43,739 bases of DNA from Erysipelotrichaceae bacterium RD49 (GCA_015233825.1 JADGIS010000003.1:1-43739), one strand, 5' to 3'; shown: positions 25,651-34,464, counted from the stretch's first letter. A program made the numbers and translations. Notes: generated by a model from the letters alone, not told the origin.

Positions 25651-27332
25651 CAGATTTCCTCCCGCATGGTGATGATGTCATCCATGCTTCCACCAGGCGG
25701 CAGCATTGGCAATACAAATTCGTCCTGGTCAATCTTGACGTCAATGAGCACCGGTCCGGATTTTGCCATTGCTTTGGCCACTGTCGAGGGCAGCTCTTCC
25801 AAGGTTTCAACACGGAAAGCCGGAATGCCAAATGCATTGGCGATCTTGACGAAATCCGATTGGCGATTGCCAAGATCCGTATTGGAATAGTGCTGGTTGT
25901 AGAATAAAGTCTGCCATTGTCTGACCATGCCCAGCGTACGGTTATTAAAGACGACAATGACTACAGGAACCTGGGTGGTAAACAAAGTGGCCAGCTCCCC
26001 TAAATTCATGCCAAAGCTGCCATCACCGGTAAACAAAATGGTTCGTTTTTTGGAACCAAACGCTGCCCCGATGGCTGCGCCAAGACCAAACCCCATTGTG
26101 CCCAGGCCGCCCGACGAAATAAAGGTCCGGGGTTTCTGGAATGGATAGTATTGAGCGACCCACATCTGGTGCTGGCCGACATCCGTGGCAATGGGGGTCG
26201 AAGCATCGGTATATTTGGTGATTTCGTTGATCAAAGCCTGCGGAGTCAGCTTATGCGGGTCCAGCAGCTGGTCCTGCTGGAATTGTTCTTCAAGTTTTAA
26301 CTGTTCGATGCGTTGATGCCAGTCAGGGTGTTCCTGGCTGTCCACTTCCTGAATCAAGCGGCAGACCGCATCGTGAATATCGCCAGCTAAGCCCAGATGA
26401 ACGGAGATGTTTTTATTGAGTTCAGCCGCATCGATATCAAACTGGATAATTTTAGCCTGCTTGGCATACTTTTTGACATTTCCCGTGGCCCGGTCTGAAA
26501 AACGGCAGCCAATCGAAATGATCAAGTCACATTCGTTTTGCGCCATGGAGCTTGCATAATGGCCATGCATCCCCTGCATGCCTAAAAATCTTGGATAGTC
26601 CGTTGGAATGGCTGAAAGGCCCATTAACGTACTGCCAATCGGCGCATCGATTTTTTCAGCAAGTTCCATGACTTCCTGCGCGACATCTGCACCCAGGGAG
26701 CCGCCGCCGATATAAATAAAAGGCCTTTGGGCTGCATTAATCATTTTGGCGGCTTCTTTCATCTGGAAGCCGTTGACGGTTTTTTCCGGAATCTTGCGGG
26801 CCCGTCCCAGTGGTTTATATTCCGTCACTGCCTGCTGGACATCTTTGGGAATATCGACCAAAACAGGACCAGGACGGCCGGATTTGGCGATTTCAAAGGC
26901 CTTATGCAGGGTTAAAGCGAGATCTTCGACCGAATGGACGAAGAAGTTGTGTTTGGTTACCGGTAAAGTGACGCCGGTAATATCGACTTCCTGAAACGAA
27001 TCGCGTCCAATCAGGGAGGTCGAAACGTTGCCTGTGATGGCTACCAGCGGAACAGAGTCCAGATAAGCGGTCGCAATACCTGTGACCAGGTTTGTTGCAC
27101 CAGGTCCCGAGGTCGCAATGACGACTCCGGTCTTCCCCGTCGCCCGAAAATATCCATCGGCTGCATGACAAGCGTGCTGCTCGTGGCTGGTCAGCACGTG
27201 GTTGAGCCGGTCTGAATATTCATAAAGGGCGTCATAGAGATCAATTACCTGTCCGCCGGGATAGCCAAAGACAGTGTCGACACCCTGCTCTAACAGGGTC
27301 TCAACGATGATTTCAGCACCGCTTTTTTTCAT
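25650..27332 (-). CDS. ilvB: acetolactate synthase large (catalytic) subunit
   Basis: ThDP-, FAD- and Mg-dependent enzyme of 560 residues that condenses pyruvate with pyruvate or 2-oxobutanoate. The N-terminal domain has VDTVFGYPGGQVIDLYDAL and the catalytic Glu in HEQHACHAADGYFRATGK. The ThDP/Mg motif is GDGSFGMNLGELATL ... NNRTLGMVRQWQ. AAGGAAGG lies upstream of ATG 27332. It is the first gene of the isoleucine/valine cluster. The leader upstream holds overlapping hairpins but no recognised T-box. Confidence 0.97.
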   Translation of the reverse strand: MKKSGAEIIVETLLEQGVDTVFGYPGGQVIDLYDALYEYSDRLNHVLTSHEQHACHAADGYFRATGKTGVVIATSGPGATNLVTGIATAYLDSVPLVAITGNVSTSLIGRDSFQEVDITGVTLPVTKHNFFVHSVEDLALTLHKAFEIAKSGRPGPVLVDIPKDVQQAVTEYKPLGRARKIPEKTVNGFQMKEAAKMINAAQRPFIYIGGGSLGADVAQEVMELAEKIDAPIGSTLMGLSAIPTDYPRFLGMQGMHGHYASSMAQNECDLIISIGCRFSDRATGNVKKYAKQAKIIQFDIDAAELNKNISVHLGLAGDIHDAVCRLIQEVDSQEHPDWHQRIEQLKLEEQFQQDQLLDPHKLTPQALINEITKYTDASTPIATDVGQHQMWVAQYYPFQKPRTFISSGGLGTMGFGLGAAIGAAFGSKKRTILFTGDGSFGMNLGELATLFTTQVPVVIVVFNNRTLGMVRQWQTLFYNQHYSNTDLGNRQSDFVKIANAFGIPAFRVETLEELPSTVAKAMAKSGPVLIDVKIDQDEFVLPMLPPGGSMDDIITMREEI

Positions 27333-27763
27333 ATTTACCTTCCTTATTTCAAAAATGTGTTAGGCCCGTTATATCACAGCCGTCTGCTGGCATCAACTTT
27401 CCTTGAAAATCCATCTTTCTTTTTGCATAATTTTTCAATTTTATTACATCTCTTTTCATCTATGCCGAAATGCGCAGATTCAAAAGGCAGAAAGCCAGAA
27501 ATTCCAGCTGCCTGTTTGATGGTCAGGCCTTCTCTTTTTCGGTCCAGGGCAAACCAGATTCGTTTCGAATCTGCCTTAGGCCCAAGGCAGCCTATTCCCT
27601 CAGATTTCCGGCTTTTGGAGGATTTCCTTCCGGGCGTTCTTCCATTTTAATCACACAAAGCGTTATTTTCAAAGATCCTTTGGCGCCTTCAAGCGAACTC
27701 GAAACAAAACTGTTTTATTTCTTGACTTTCCTATCTCTTTTCGCTGTCTTCTTGAATCCCACG
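27333..27763. other. ilvB upstream region
   Basis: No gene is supported. On the minus strand two hairpins share three bases: CAGATTCG/CGAATCTG (27555-27573) and CTGCCTT/AAGGCAG (27571-27590), so only one can form fully. A 17-codon frame upstream of them lacks branched-chain codons. No T-box motif is seen, and a promoter could not be assigned with confidence. Confidence 0.4.
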
Positions 27764-27797
27764 AAAAAAAGCAGACCACCATTTGGTGATCTGCTTA
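27764..27797 (-). terminator. intrinsic terminator of LTA-synthase-like gene 2
   Basis: AGCAGATCACC pairs with GGTGGTCTGCT (11 bp, one wobble) with an AAAT loop, followed by TTTTTTT on the minus strand, nine bases after the stop codon. Confidence 0.92.
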
Positions 27798-27805
27798 GTG
27801 CTTGA

Positions 27806-29857
27806 TTATTCAGTCACTTCAGCTGGAGCTTCAACCGGAGCGGGAGCTGGTTCGGGTGTAGAGGGTTCTGCAGGAACACTTGGAAGGCCTGGATCCGGAA
27901 CAACAGGTTCGACAGGCACAACTGGTGCTGGCGTCGAAGGCTCTACTGGGGCTGGTTCAGTCGGCACTTCGCTTGGAGTTGATGGTTCTACTGGAGCCAC
28001 TGGTTCTACTGGAGCCACTGGTTCTACTGGAGCCGGATTGACAGGTTCAGCTGGTGCAGCCGGCAAAACTGGAGTCGGTGTCGGCGCTGGCGTGTAGTTG
28101 TAGTTGTGATCCGGTGTTGTCGTTGGATAGACGGGCTCTGGAGTATAGGTATTGTTATTTTGAGCAGGAGCAGCCAGCTGGTAGTTTGCCGTCTGGCCGC
28201 CAGTCGCGGGTTCAAACTGCGGAACCTGGGCAGGCTGTTCATTTGGTTCTTCGCTGGCCTGGGAGTCTTTGTTTTCTTCTTCCTGGGCCGGCTGCGACTC
28301 GTTGGTCTTCAGCGGACGCTTTGTGTCATCGCCCGAAAGGATGACGTCGCTGTAATACTTGGAGTCAGCGGATAATTCCGCATTTAAAGCCGTCAGGCCC
28401 ATCTGTTCAATCAAGGTTGGCAGATCGGAGTACAGGCTCACCCCAAGACCTAAACGATGTCCTTCAATCTGGATGCCCATGGCTTCCATGATGGTTGGAA
28501 ACATATCCAGCGTGCAATAGTCACGGGTCTTGTCAGAAGTATATTCAGGGCCATTTAAGATCACCGAATACGCCTGGCGTTTGTAGCTGTTGCCAACCGT
28601 TTTGCCAATGGAAGCGTCCATGGACAAATGGTCACCGGTAATGACAACTGTTGTATTCTTGTAAAAATCCTGCTGCTGCATCCAATGGATAAAGCCAGTC
28701 AGCTGGCGGTCGGTGCAGGAAATTACATTTTCGTATTGGGTATCATGCTCGTCTTTGCATTCTTCGCATTTATAGCCATCGGAGAAATGCGTATCGGCGG
28801 TCATGATCGTTAAGTTGAAGGGGCTTCCGGCTTGGGAAAGTTCAGTCAGCTTGCTTTGGGCCCAGCTGTAAAGCTTCTTGTCTTCAAAGCCCCACCACAC
28901 GCGGTAGCCCGCGGGAATCGCTTTGTCATGGGCAGCACGGGAATAGTCGAGAATATCGTACTGGCCGTGCTGTTCATAGTAGTTGCTGCGGCCGGCAAAC
29001 GCGCCATCTGAACCGCACATAAAGTAGTTGTTGTAGCCATTTTCTTTCAGGATCTGACCCATGGTAGTCAGGTGCGGCATGAACTTGTCATCCGCCGAGA
29101 AGTTATGGTTGAACTGGCCGTTGCCCACATTCAAAGGCACCCCGGCCGACATCGCAACCAGGCCTGCTACGGTCCAGCCGGAGTTGTTGGTAATGTTGGC
29201 TCCATTCAGAGCCGTCGTACCTTTTGGCGAGAAGTCAGTCGCGTTTTCGGCCTTGGCCAGATTGTAAAGATTTGGAATCAAGTCTTCTTCATAGCCGCCT
29301 CCACGTTCTTTGGAGGTATAGGTCGATTCCATCGATTCGACAACGATATGAACCAGGTTTTTCTTTTGCGCCGGGAAGGTGATCTGAACGTCCGTTGGTT
29401 CAACGAACTGGTCTTCATATAAGTTGGACTCACGGCCAACGTTATCTAAGTATTCGCCAATGCCAAGGACTTCCCATCCTTGGTAGAGCTGCGAGCTGAA
29501 GAGCCCGCCGATGACTAATGCCGCGCCTAAAACCGAGCAGTTGAAGACATAGCCGGCGCGCTTGCCATTAAAGAAGGCCCGGCCTTCTTTTTCTGCTTTT
29601 CGCTGCTGCAGGCAAAAGTAAATATAATAGCCGAAAATCAAAGTTCCGACCAAAAGGAGCAGCCAATAGTTATGGAAGAATCCGCCGATCGCCTCGCCTA
29701 CGGTTCCCTCAGCGCCCTCGGTTCCGGCGCTGAGCGTATAGATGACCTGCGAGAAGCTGGTGAGCTGAATCGTATCCGATAAGTAATGCACGGTGTAGGC
29801 TACAATACAGGTCAGCCAGAACAGCAGATAAATCAAAGTTCCAATAAAAATCCACAT
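27806..29857 (-). CDS. LTA synthase-family sulfatase-fold transferase with proline-rich tail (paralogue 2)
   Basis: Paralogue of the 16904-18514 product, 683 residues. Three N-terminal membrane segments are followed by the extracellular alkaline-phosphatase-like domain, with Glu in [10 protein letters not shown], nucleophile Thr in [29 protein letters not shown] and [10 protein letters not shown]. After about residue 505 comes a tail of about 175 residues absent from paralogue 1: first Glu/Gln/Asn-rich, then Pro/Val/Glu repeats ([20 protein letters not shown] and similar), which would reach into or through the cell wall. GAAAGG lies upstream of ATG 29857. A terminator-like structure sits in its 5' region (29903-29952). 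A polyglycerolphosphate or related transferase role is inferred from the family. Confidence 0.88.
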   Translation of the reverse strand: MWIFIGTLIYLLFWLTCIVAYTVHYLSDTIQLTSFSQVIYTLSAGTEGAEGTVGEAIGGFFHNYWLLLLVGTLIFGYYIYFCLQQRKAEKEGRAFFNGKRAGYVFNCSVLGAALVIGGLFSSQLYQGWEVLGIGEYLDNVGRESNLYEDQFVEPTDVQITFPAQKKNLVHIVVESMESTYTSKERGGGYEEDLIPNLYNLAKAENATDFSPKGTTALNGANITNNSGWTVAGLVAMSAGVPLNVGNGQFNHNFSADDKFMPHLTTMGQILKENGYNNYFMCGSDGAFAGRSNYYEQHGQYDILDYSRAAHDKAIPAGYRVWWGFEDKKLYSWAQSKLTELSQAGSPFNLTIMTADTHFSDGYKCEECKDEHDTQYENVISCTDRQLTGFIHWMQQQDFYKNTTVVITGDHLSMDASIGKTVGNSYKRQAYSVILNGPEYTSDKTRDYCTLDMFPTIMEAMGIQIEGHRLGLGVSLYSDLPTLIEQMGLTALNAELSADSKYYSDVILSGDDTKRPLKTNESQPAQEEENKDSQASEEPNEQPAQVPQFEPATGGQTANYQLAAPAQNNNTYTPEPVYPTTTPDHNYNYTPAPTPTPVLPAAPAEPVNPAPVEPVAPVEPVAPVEPSTPSEVPTEPAPVEPSTPAPVVPVEPVVPDPGLPSVPAEPSTPEPAPAPVEAPAEVTE
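27984..28034 (-). repeat. 18-bp tandem repeat in the proline-rich tail
   Basis: GGTTCTACTGGAGCCACT occurs 2.8 times head to tail, encoding APVEPV units in the gene's own direction. It is prone to copy-number change by slippage. Confidence 0.85.
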
Positions 29858-29902
29858 AGTCTATTTCCTTTCTAACCACTTCGGGACTAAGACTGAATGC
29901 GT

Positions 29903-29952
29903 CAAAAAAAGAAGTGCTGTCCAGATTTTCACAAGTCAAGTTGGACGCACTT
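29903..29952 (-). terminator. terminator-like structure in the leader of LTA-synthase-like gene 2
   Basis: On the minus strand AAGTGCGTCCA pairs with TGGACAGCACTT (one bulge) around an 18-base loop, followed by CTTTTTTTG. It lies 46 bases before the start codon of the 29857 gene and about 140 bases after the terminator of the previous gene. It is therefore either an attenuator or the end of a short unannotated transcript. Confidence 0.6.
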
Positions 29953-29992
29953 TTCGAAGAAGTTGTGATCTTCGCATGGCAATGTTAAGCAT
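29936..29992 (-). CDS. possible 18-aa leader peptide overlapping the attenuator-like hairpin
   Basis: ATG 29992 to TGA 29936 encodes 18 residues (MLNIAMRRSQLLRKVRPT), Arg-, Lys- and Leu-rich. Its last codons form one arm of the hairpin at 29912-29952, the geometry of a translated attenuator. The ribosome binding site is weak (GCGAGTGA). TGGAAA and TATCTT spaced by 17 bases lie just upstream and could be the promoter. Confidence 0.25.
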   Translation of the reverse strand: MLNIAMRRSQLLRKVRPT

Positions 29993-30091
29993 TCACTCGC
30001 TAAGATACAAGGATTCTGGCGGATTTTCCATTAGAAACTGCAGGATTCCCGAAATCTTACGACAATGAGTTGACAAGACTCCTTTTTCCAT

Positions 30092-30115
30092 TAAAAAAAG
30101 CGCCCTTACGGACGC
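30092..30115 (-). terminator. intrinsic terminator of the 72-aa protein gene
   Basis: GCGTCC pairs with GGGCGC across a GTAA tetraloop, followed by seven T on the minus strand, about 14 bases after the stop codon. Confidence 0.85.
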
Positions 30116-30128
30116 GGATTCATCACGC

Positions 30129-30347
30129 TTAAGAACGGCTTTCGCTGACTTCCACCTTTACTTTCGAACCATCGGGTTCCACGTCAAAAGTGATCTTGGA
30201 AAAAGCTTCGAGATCATTGGCCAAAATGTCACGGACGGTATCAAAAACAACATCCTGACTGGCTTCCGTTGGTGTGTCGTATTCAATGGAGGTAACGATG
30301 TGCTTCTTTCCCTGGATTTCTGTCAGTTCTTTTACAATTGGATTCAT
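30129..30347 (-). CDS. small acidic protein of unknown function (72 aa)
   Basis: Not recognised. A soluble, acidic protein of 72 residues with alternating beta-like and helical stretches (KKHIVTSIEYDTP, SQDVVFDTVRDILANDLEAF, KITFDVEPDGSKVKVEVSES). GAGGG lies upstream of ATG 30347 and a clean terminator follows, which supports a real single-gene unit. Neighbours give no clear hint of its role. Confidence 0.65.
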   Translation of the reverse strand: MNPIVKELTEIQGKKHIVTSIEYDTPTEASQDVVFDTVRDILANDLEAFSKITFDVEPDGSKVKVEVSESRS

Positions 30348-30399
30348 AGATATACCCTCTTAGTGGAAGTGTACGCTAAAGCATTTTTCAAATCAATTC

Positions 30400-30430
30400 A
30401 AGGCGCCTGCAACTTGCAGGCTGCCTTTTT
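30400..30430 (+). terminator. unassigned plus-strand terminator-like hairpin
   Basis: GCCTGC AACTT GCAGGC extended by AAGGC/GCCTT and followed by TTTTT on the plus strand. No plus-strand gene precedes it, so it may end antisense transcription or simply be the weak terminator of the acetyltransferase gene read the other way. Confidence 0.35.
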
Positions 30431-30532
30431 GATCCTTCCTTCAAGCGTTTTCTTTTCTTTGAACTGCTTTCACTTTACCACATTTCAGGCATTTAAATTG
30501 CCCCGATGATTTTTCCCTCTTTACTTGATCCT

Positions 30533-31162
30533 TTATTTTCCGCTTTGGCTTTGCAGATCTTTGGCTAAAAATTCCTGGTATTCTTCCAGCTGCTCTTGCC
30601 AGTACTGCTGCTCAGCTTGATCAATTTTGCGAATCACGCGGCAGGGATTTCCTGCTGCAAAGACCATGGACGGAATATCATGGGTGATCACGGATCCCGA
30701 TCCGATGACCGAGCCCTCCCCGATGGTTACACCCGCATTGACGACACAGCTGCCGCCTAACCAGGCGTTTTTGCCGATGACGATCGGCTTGCACGTTTCC
30801 AAGCCCGTTGCCCGAACGACCGGATCCATGGGATGAATGGCCGTATAGAAGCAGCATCTTGGACCAACCTGGCAGCCATCTTCAAAGATGACGCTGGCTT
30901 CATCCAAAATCAGGCAGTCCATATTGAGAAACGATTTTTCGCCAAGCTGAATATGCGGGCCTAAGTCGCAGTAAAAAGGCGGCACAATGGCGGCGCTTTT
31001 GGGATAACGGCCCAGTATCTGTTCAAAATAAGGTCTTGCCTGGTCTACCGTGGGGCAGGCATTGATCTTGAGCAGCAGGCTTCGAGCCTTCATGTACGAG
31101 TCATCACCGACTCGAAAACAATCATATAACAAGCCGTTTTGGCGGCGCTCACGTTCAGTCAT
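30533..31162 (-). CDS. sugar O-acetyltransferase (maltose/galactoside acetyltransferase type)
   Basis: Left-handed beta-helix acetyltransferase of 209 residues that uses acetyl-CoA. An N-terminal Maa-type helical domain (about 1-60) is followed by hexapeptide repeats (IGKNAWLGGSCVVNAGVTIGE, IGSGSVITHDIP) and the catalytic His in FYTAIHPMDP. The family ending AGNPCRVIRKI is present, followed by a Glu/Gln-rich tail of about 30 residues. AAGGGA lies upstream of ATG 31162. Members acetylate maltose, galactosides or related sugars. The substrate here is not predictable. Confidence 0.9.
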   Translation of the reverse strand: MTERERRQNGLLYDCFRVGDDSYMKARSLLLKINACPTVDQARPYFEQILGRYPKSAAIVPPFYCDLGPHIQLGEKSFLNMDCLILDEASVIFEDGCQVGPRCCFYTAIHPMDPVVRATGLETCKPIVIGKNAWLGGSCVVNAGVTIGEGSVIGSGSVITHDIPSMVFAAGNPCRVIRKIDQAEQQYWQEQLEEYQEFLAKDLQSQSGK

Positions 31163-31192
31163 TCAATATTCCCTTCTAGACTTCATCTCCAT

Positions 31193-31243
31193 ATGTTAGG
31201 CAAAGGTACCCCATCCAAATCGTTATACGGTTTGGGTGGGGTC
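31193..31243 (-). repeat. solo IS200/IS605-like end hairpin matching the IscB element end
   Basis: ATGTTAGGCAA followed by TACCCCATCCA and TTTGGGTGGGG matches 3473-3522 over about 50 bases, with the hairpin preserved (arms CCCCATCCAAATCGT / ACGGTTTGGGTGGGG) although the loop-proximal bases differ. No iscB, tnpB or tnpA lies beside it. It may be a remnant end or a small non-autonomous palindromic element. Confidence 0.6.
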
Positions 31244-31365
31244 ATTGACCGGTTCTTCTGGTTGATGATTGTGATTTTGCAATGCAGCTTGGCTTCTTTG
31301 CTTCCCCACAAAAAGACATCTTCAAATGTCTTGGATCAGGTCTTTGCTTTCTCTTTGGGGGGGGC
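31244..31365. other. intergenic stretch, nothing recognised
   Basis: About 120 bases between the solo element end and the ilvE terminator, ending in a run of G (31357 onward). No gene is supported. Confidence 0.4.
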
Positions 31366-31414
31366 TCTAAAAACAAGAAAAAGAAGGACAAGCTTTTCTT
31401 TGCCTCTCCTTCTT
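31366..31414 (-). terminator. probable ilvE terminator
   Basis: On the minus strand AAGAAGGA pairs with TCCTTCTT, followed by TTTCTTGTTTTT, about 135 bases past the ilvE stop. The loop is large (18 bases). Confidence 0.5.
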
Positions 31415-31549
31415 ATTGTAGCCATATTTCCTGTCTCTTTAAAAATCGAACTGACCTTTCCCATCCATTCACTTGTATTTTTTAGCCAGCTGCCAGTCAT
31501 TTTCCAGCTGATCAGGATCGAAAAAAGTCAATTCTTAACCCTGGCCAGA

Positions 31550-32620
31550 TTATTCTTCCACAACAACGCGGGTCCAGTCGTAAGGATCTTCGAGATTGCC
31601 CCACTGAATGCCGGTCAGCGTATCATAGAGTTTCTGGGTCAGTTCGCCGGTTTCAAAGTTATTGATGGTCGATTTTTCTCCCTTATAGCAAAGTTCGCCG
31701 ATCGGAGAAATAACAGCCGCTGTTCCCGTACCCCAGGCTTCCTGCAGGCGGCCGTCTTTGGCAGCAGCCATCAGATCATCAATGGCTAAATGTTCTTCAT
31801 GAACGGTATAGCCCCAGTCACGCAGCAAGTGAAGGATGGAATCGCGGGTAACGCCAGGCAGAACGGTGCCTTCGGTTGGTGCCGTCCAGATTTCGCCATC
31901 GATCAAGAACATCACATTCATGCTGCCGACTTCTTCGACATATTTTTTATGCACGCCATCCAGCCACAGCACCTGCGTATAGCCTTGTTCTTCGGCTTTT
32001 TCCTGGGCTTTTAAAGAGCCTGCATAGTTGCCGCCGCATTTGGTAAAGCCGGTGCCGCCAGGTGCGGCTCTGACATAATCATCTTCAACCCAGATTTTGA
32101 CCGGTGCCATGCCTTCTGGATAGTAAGCTCCAACTGGGGAGAGGATGATCATGAATTTATAAGAGGTAGCCGGATGGACACCGACCGCTTTTTCGGTTGC
32201 AAACATAAACGGGCGGATGTAGAGCGATTCGCCTTCTTTTTCAGGCACCCAGTCTTTTTCGACTTTGACCAGCTCCTTGATGGCATCGACAAACATCTCT
32301 TCAGGCACTTTGGGCATCGACAAACGATCGTTGGAATTGGCAAAACGCTGGGCATTCTTTTCCGGACGGAACAATAAAATCTTGCCGTCTTTCGTGCGGT
32401 AGGCTTTCAAGCCTTCAAAGGTTTCCTGGGCATAATGCAAAACCATACTGGCCGGATCCATTTCGATTGGGCCAAACGGAACAATGCGCGCATCATGCCA
32501 GCCGCCCTGGTCGGCATCGTAATCCGCGACAAACATATAGTCGGTATAGTGTTTACCAAAGCCCAGCGGGCCTGTTGGTTTTTCTTTTAAATCTGTTCTA
32601 GGTTCAAACTTGAGATCCAT
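31550..32620 (-). CDS. ilvE: branched-chain amino acid aminotransferase
   Basis: Fold-type IV PLP aminotransferase of 356 residues, the long class II form. It transfers the amino group between glutamate and the 2-oxo acids of valine, leucine and isoleucine. Family motifs include YAQETFEGLKAYR, the PLP Lys in CGGNYAGSLKAQEKAE, EEVGSMNVMFLIDGE, TLPGVTRDSIL-like VLPGVTRDSILHL and EAWGTGTAAVISPIG. AAAGGA lies upstream of ATG 32620. It is separated from the main ilv cluster by 4 kb and has a possible promoter (TTGAAC 32686-32691, 17 bases, TAAGGT 32663-32668). Confidence 0.96.
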   Translation of the reverse strand: MDLKFEPRTDLKEKPTGPLGFGKHYTDYMFVADYDADQGGWHDARIVPFGPIEMDPASMVLHYAQETFEGLKAYRTKDGKILLFRPEKNAQRFANSNDRLSMPKVPEEMFVDAIKELVKVEKDWVPEKEGESLYIRPFMFATEKAVGVHPATSYKFMIILSPVGAYYPEGMAPVKIWVEDDYVRAAPGGTGFTKCGGNYAGSLKAQEKAEEQGYTQVLWLDGVHKKYVEEVGSMNVMFLIDGEIWTAPTEGTVLPGVTRDSILHLLRDWGYTVHEEHLAIDDLMAAAKDGRLQEAWGTGTAAVISPIGELCYKGEKSTINNFETGELTQKLYDTLTGIQWGNLEDPYDWTRVVVEE

Positions 32621-32732
32621 ACTTCAAAATCCTTTCTCATCGTGAAGATGAAATTTTGTTAAACCTTACACCCGCATTGGGCCCCGTTCAATTTTCCATC
32701 TCTATCGCTCTTCAAATTCCTCTCGTTTTGAA

Positions 32733-32772
32733 AGAAAAAAGGCCATTTTCTGAAAGTTGAAAACAGCCTTAC
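32733..32772 (-). terminator. intrinsic terminator of the MATE transporter gene
   Basis: AAGGCTGTTTTC pairs with GAAAATGGCCTT (one mismatch), followed by TTTTTTCTTTC on the minus strand. Confidence 0.85.
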
Positions 32773-32859
32773 ATTGAAAAGACAAAATTCAAATTCATCT
32801 TCCCAGCCAAAAACAGCCTGCTTGCCCAAATCTTCCCTTTTTGGCACCCTGATCCTGGA

Positions 32860-34416
32860 TCAATCCTCACTGCGTGGGGAAACCTGCAGCTTATTGGGCG
32901 TGCAGCAACAGCAGCACTCACGCTTGGAAACTGTTTTCAAGCAGGTATCCTGCTTTGCCAGGCAGTTCTGGTCTTCTGCTTGGCCAGCGGCAGCCACTTG
33001 AAAGGCCAGAGCAGTCTTTTGGCCTGCAGGTTCGTTTTCTGTTTCCATGGCAGGTTCGGCAGCCAGAATGGATCCCTCCAGGAAGTGTTTGCGGCGCGAA
33101 TACCACAAAAAGAAGACGCTCGATAAGGCCCAGGTCAGCGGATAGACCCAGTTGACAAAGGCGATGTGATGAAGCGGCGCTGTCAGCCATAAAAAGCTGA
33201 CCCGGATCACGCACCAGAACATGAGCATGACATACATCGGCACCGCCGGCTTGCCCGCTCCCCGGCAGACAGCTGACATCGCATGCGAATACGCCAGTAA
33301 AAAGAAAAACAAGGCATTGGTTTGCGCCCGCAAAGTGCCAAAAGCAATGACCTGCGGATTGCGGTCAAACAGCCACAAAAGCTGCCCGGCAAACAAGAAA
33401 AATATCAGGCCGATGATCTCAGCAGCCAGGCAGGAACCGATCACGCCAAACTGTGCGCCCTGCTTGGCTCTTTGGCTCTTGCCGGCCCCTAAGTTCTGGC
33501 CGACAAACGTGGAAATGGCCAGGCCAAACGACATAATCGGCAGAAAGACAAATCCCTCAATTTTTGAATAGGCGCCGCATCCAGCCATAGCCATTGAACC
33601 AAAACTGTTGATGTTGGACTGGACTACCACATTGGCCAGGGAAATAATCGAATTCTGCACTCCGGTTGGAATACCATAATGGACTATTTGTTTGAACTGC
33701 GGCCAATGAATACGCAGTTTCACCAACTCTACACGATGCGGGCCATCGGCTTGAAGCAGCGTTCGTAAAGCCAGAAGCGCCGACACCGCCTGCGAAATGA
33801 CAGTCGCAATCGCCGCTCCTGCAACGTTCCAATGGAATACCGCAATAAAAAGCAGATCCAGCACTACATTTAAAACCGAAGAAATCATCAAAAAGTAAAG
33901 CGGATGCCTGGAATCCCCCACAGCGCGCAGGATAGCCGAAAAGATATTGTATAAAACCAATCCGATAATCCCGGTAAAGTAGATTTCAAAATAAGAGTTG
34001 GAAAGTGGCAAAACTTCAGCTGGCGTGGACATCCAGACTAAAATGATCGGCGAAAGCCACCGGCCAAGCAAGGCGAGCACGATCGACAAAACCAAGCCCA
34101 GTGCAATGCTGGTATGAATCGTTTCGGAAAGTTCTCTGGTTTTCCTTGCTCCAAAGCATTGCGAAATGATGACAGATGCCCCCATCGACATCCCATTAAA
34201 AAAGCCCACCAGAAGCATAATCAGATTGCCGCTGGAGGCGACTGCGGACAAGGCATGGTCTCCCAGAAGGTTTCCGACAATCAGGGTATCGACTGTGTTA
34301 TACAGCTGCTGGAATAACTGTCCTAAAAAGATGGGCACCGCAAACGCAATCATCTGGCGGCCGATCGGGCCTTGTGTCATGAGTACAGTATCAGAATCGT
34401 GGAAATGAATGTTCAC
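32860..34416 (-). CDS. MATE family efflux transporter
   Basis: Cation-driven multidrug exporter of the MATE (NorM/DinF) family with 12 membrane segments. Visible motifs are the first helix FAVPIFLGQLFQQLYNTVDTLIVG, the second-half start YGIPTGVQNSIISLANVVVQS and SAVCRGAGKPAVPMYV. The last 75 residues are a cytoplasmic tail rich in Ala, Gln and Lys that ends with five Cys in a row (KRECCCCCTPNK), not a family feature. GTG 34416 is chosen because GAGGG lies 9 bases upstream. The frame is open to a TTG at 34464. A promoter is proposed at 34465-34492. The substrate is unknown. Confidence 0.92.
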   Translation of the reverse strand: MNIHFHDSDTVLMTQGPIGRQMIAFAVPIFLGQLFQQLYNTVDTLIVGNLLGDHALSAVASSGNLIMLLVGFFNGMSMGASVIISQCFGARKTRELSETIHTSIALGLVLSIVLALLGRWLSPIILVWMSTPAEVLPLSNSYFEIYFTGIIGLVLYNIFSAILRAVGDSRHPLYFLMISSVLNVVLDLLFIAVFHWNVAGAAIATVISQAVSALLALRTLLQADGPHRVELVKLRIHWPQFKQIVHYGIPTGVQNSIISLANVVVQSNINSFGSMAMAGCGAYSKIEGFVFLPIMSFGLAISTFVGQNLGAGKSQRAKQGAQFGVIGSCLAAEIIGLIFFLFAGQLLWLFDRNPQVIAFGTLRAQTNALFFFLLAYSHAMSAVCRGAGKPAVPMYVMLMFWCVIRVSFLWLTAPLHHIAFVNWVYPLTWALSSVFFLWYSRRKHFLEGSILAAEPAMETENEPAGQKTALAFQVAAAGQAEDQNCLAKQDTCLKTVSKRECCCCCTPNKLQVSPRSED

Positions 34417-34464
34417 TTCTGCATTCCCTCTTTCTTTTCCTTGTTTCCAAATATCTGCACCCAA

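Noticed and set aside
27783-28097. Plus-strand Gly/Ser/Thr-rich frame, and the repeats under it as a CRISPR or collagen-like gene
   Set aside because: It is the antisense image of the proline-rich tail of the LTA-synthase-like gene. The 18-bp units are contiguous with no spacers.
31139-31789. 216-codon plus-strand frame
   Set aside because: It runs across the solo element end, the ilvE terminator and the antisense of ilvE, with no ribosome binding site or family match.
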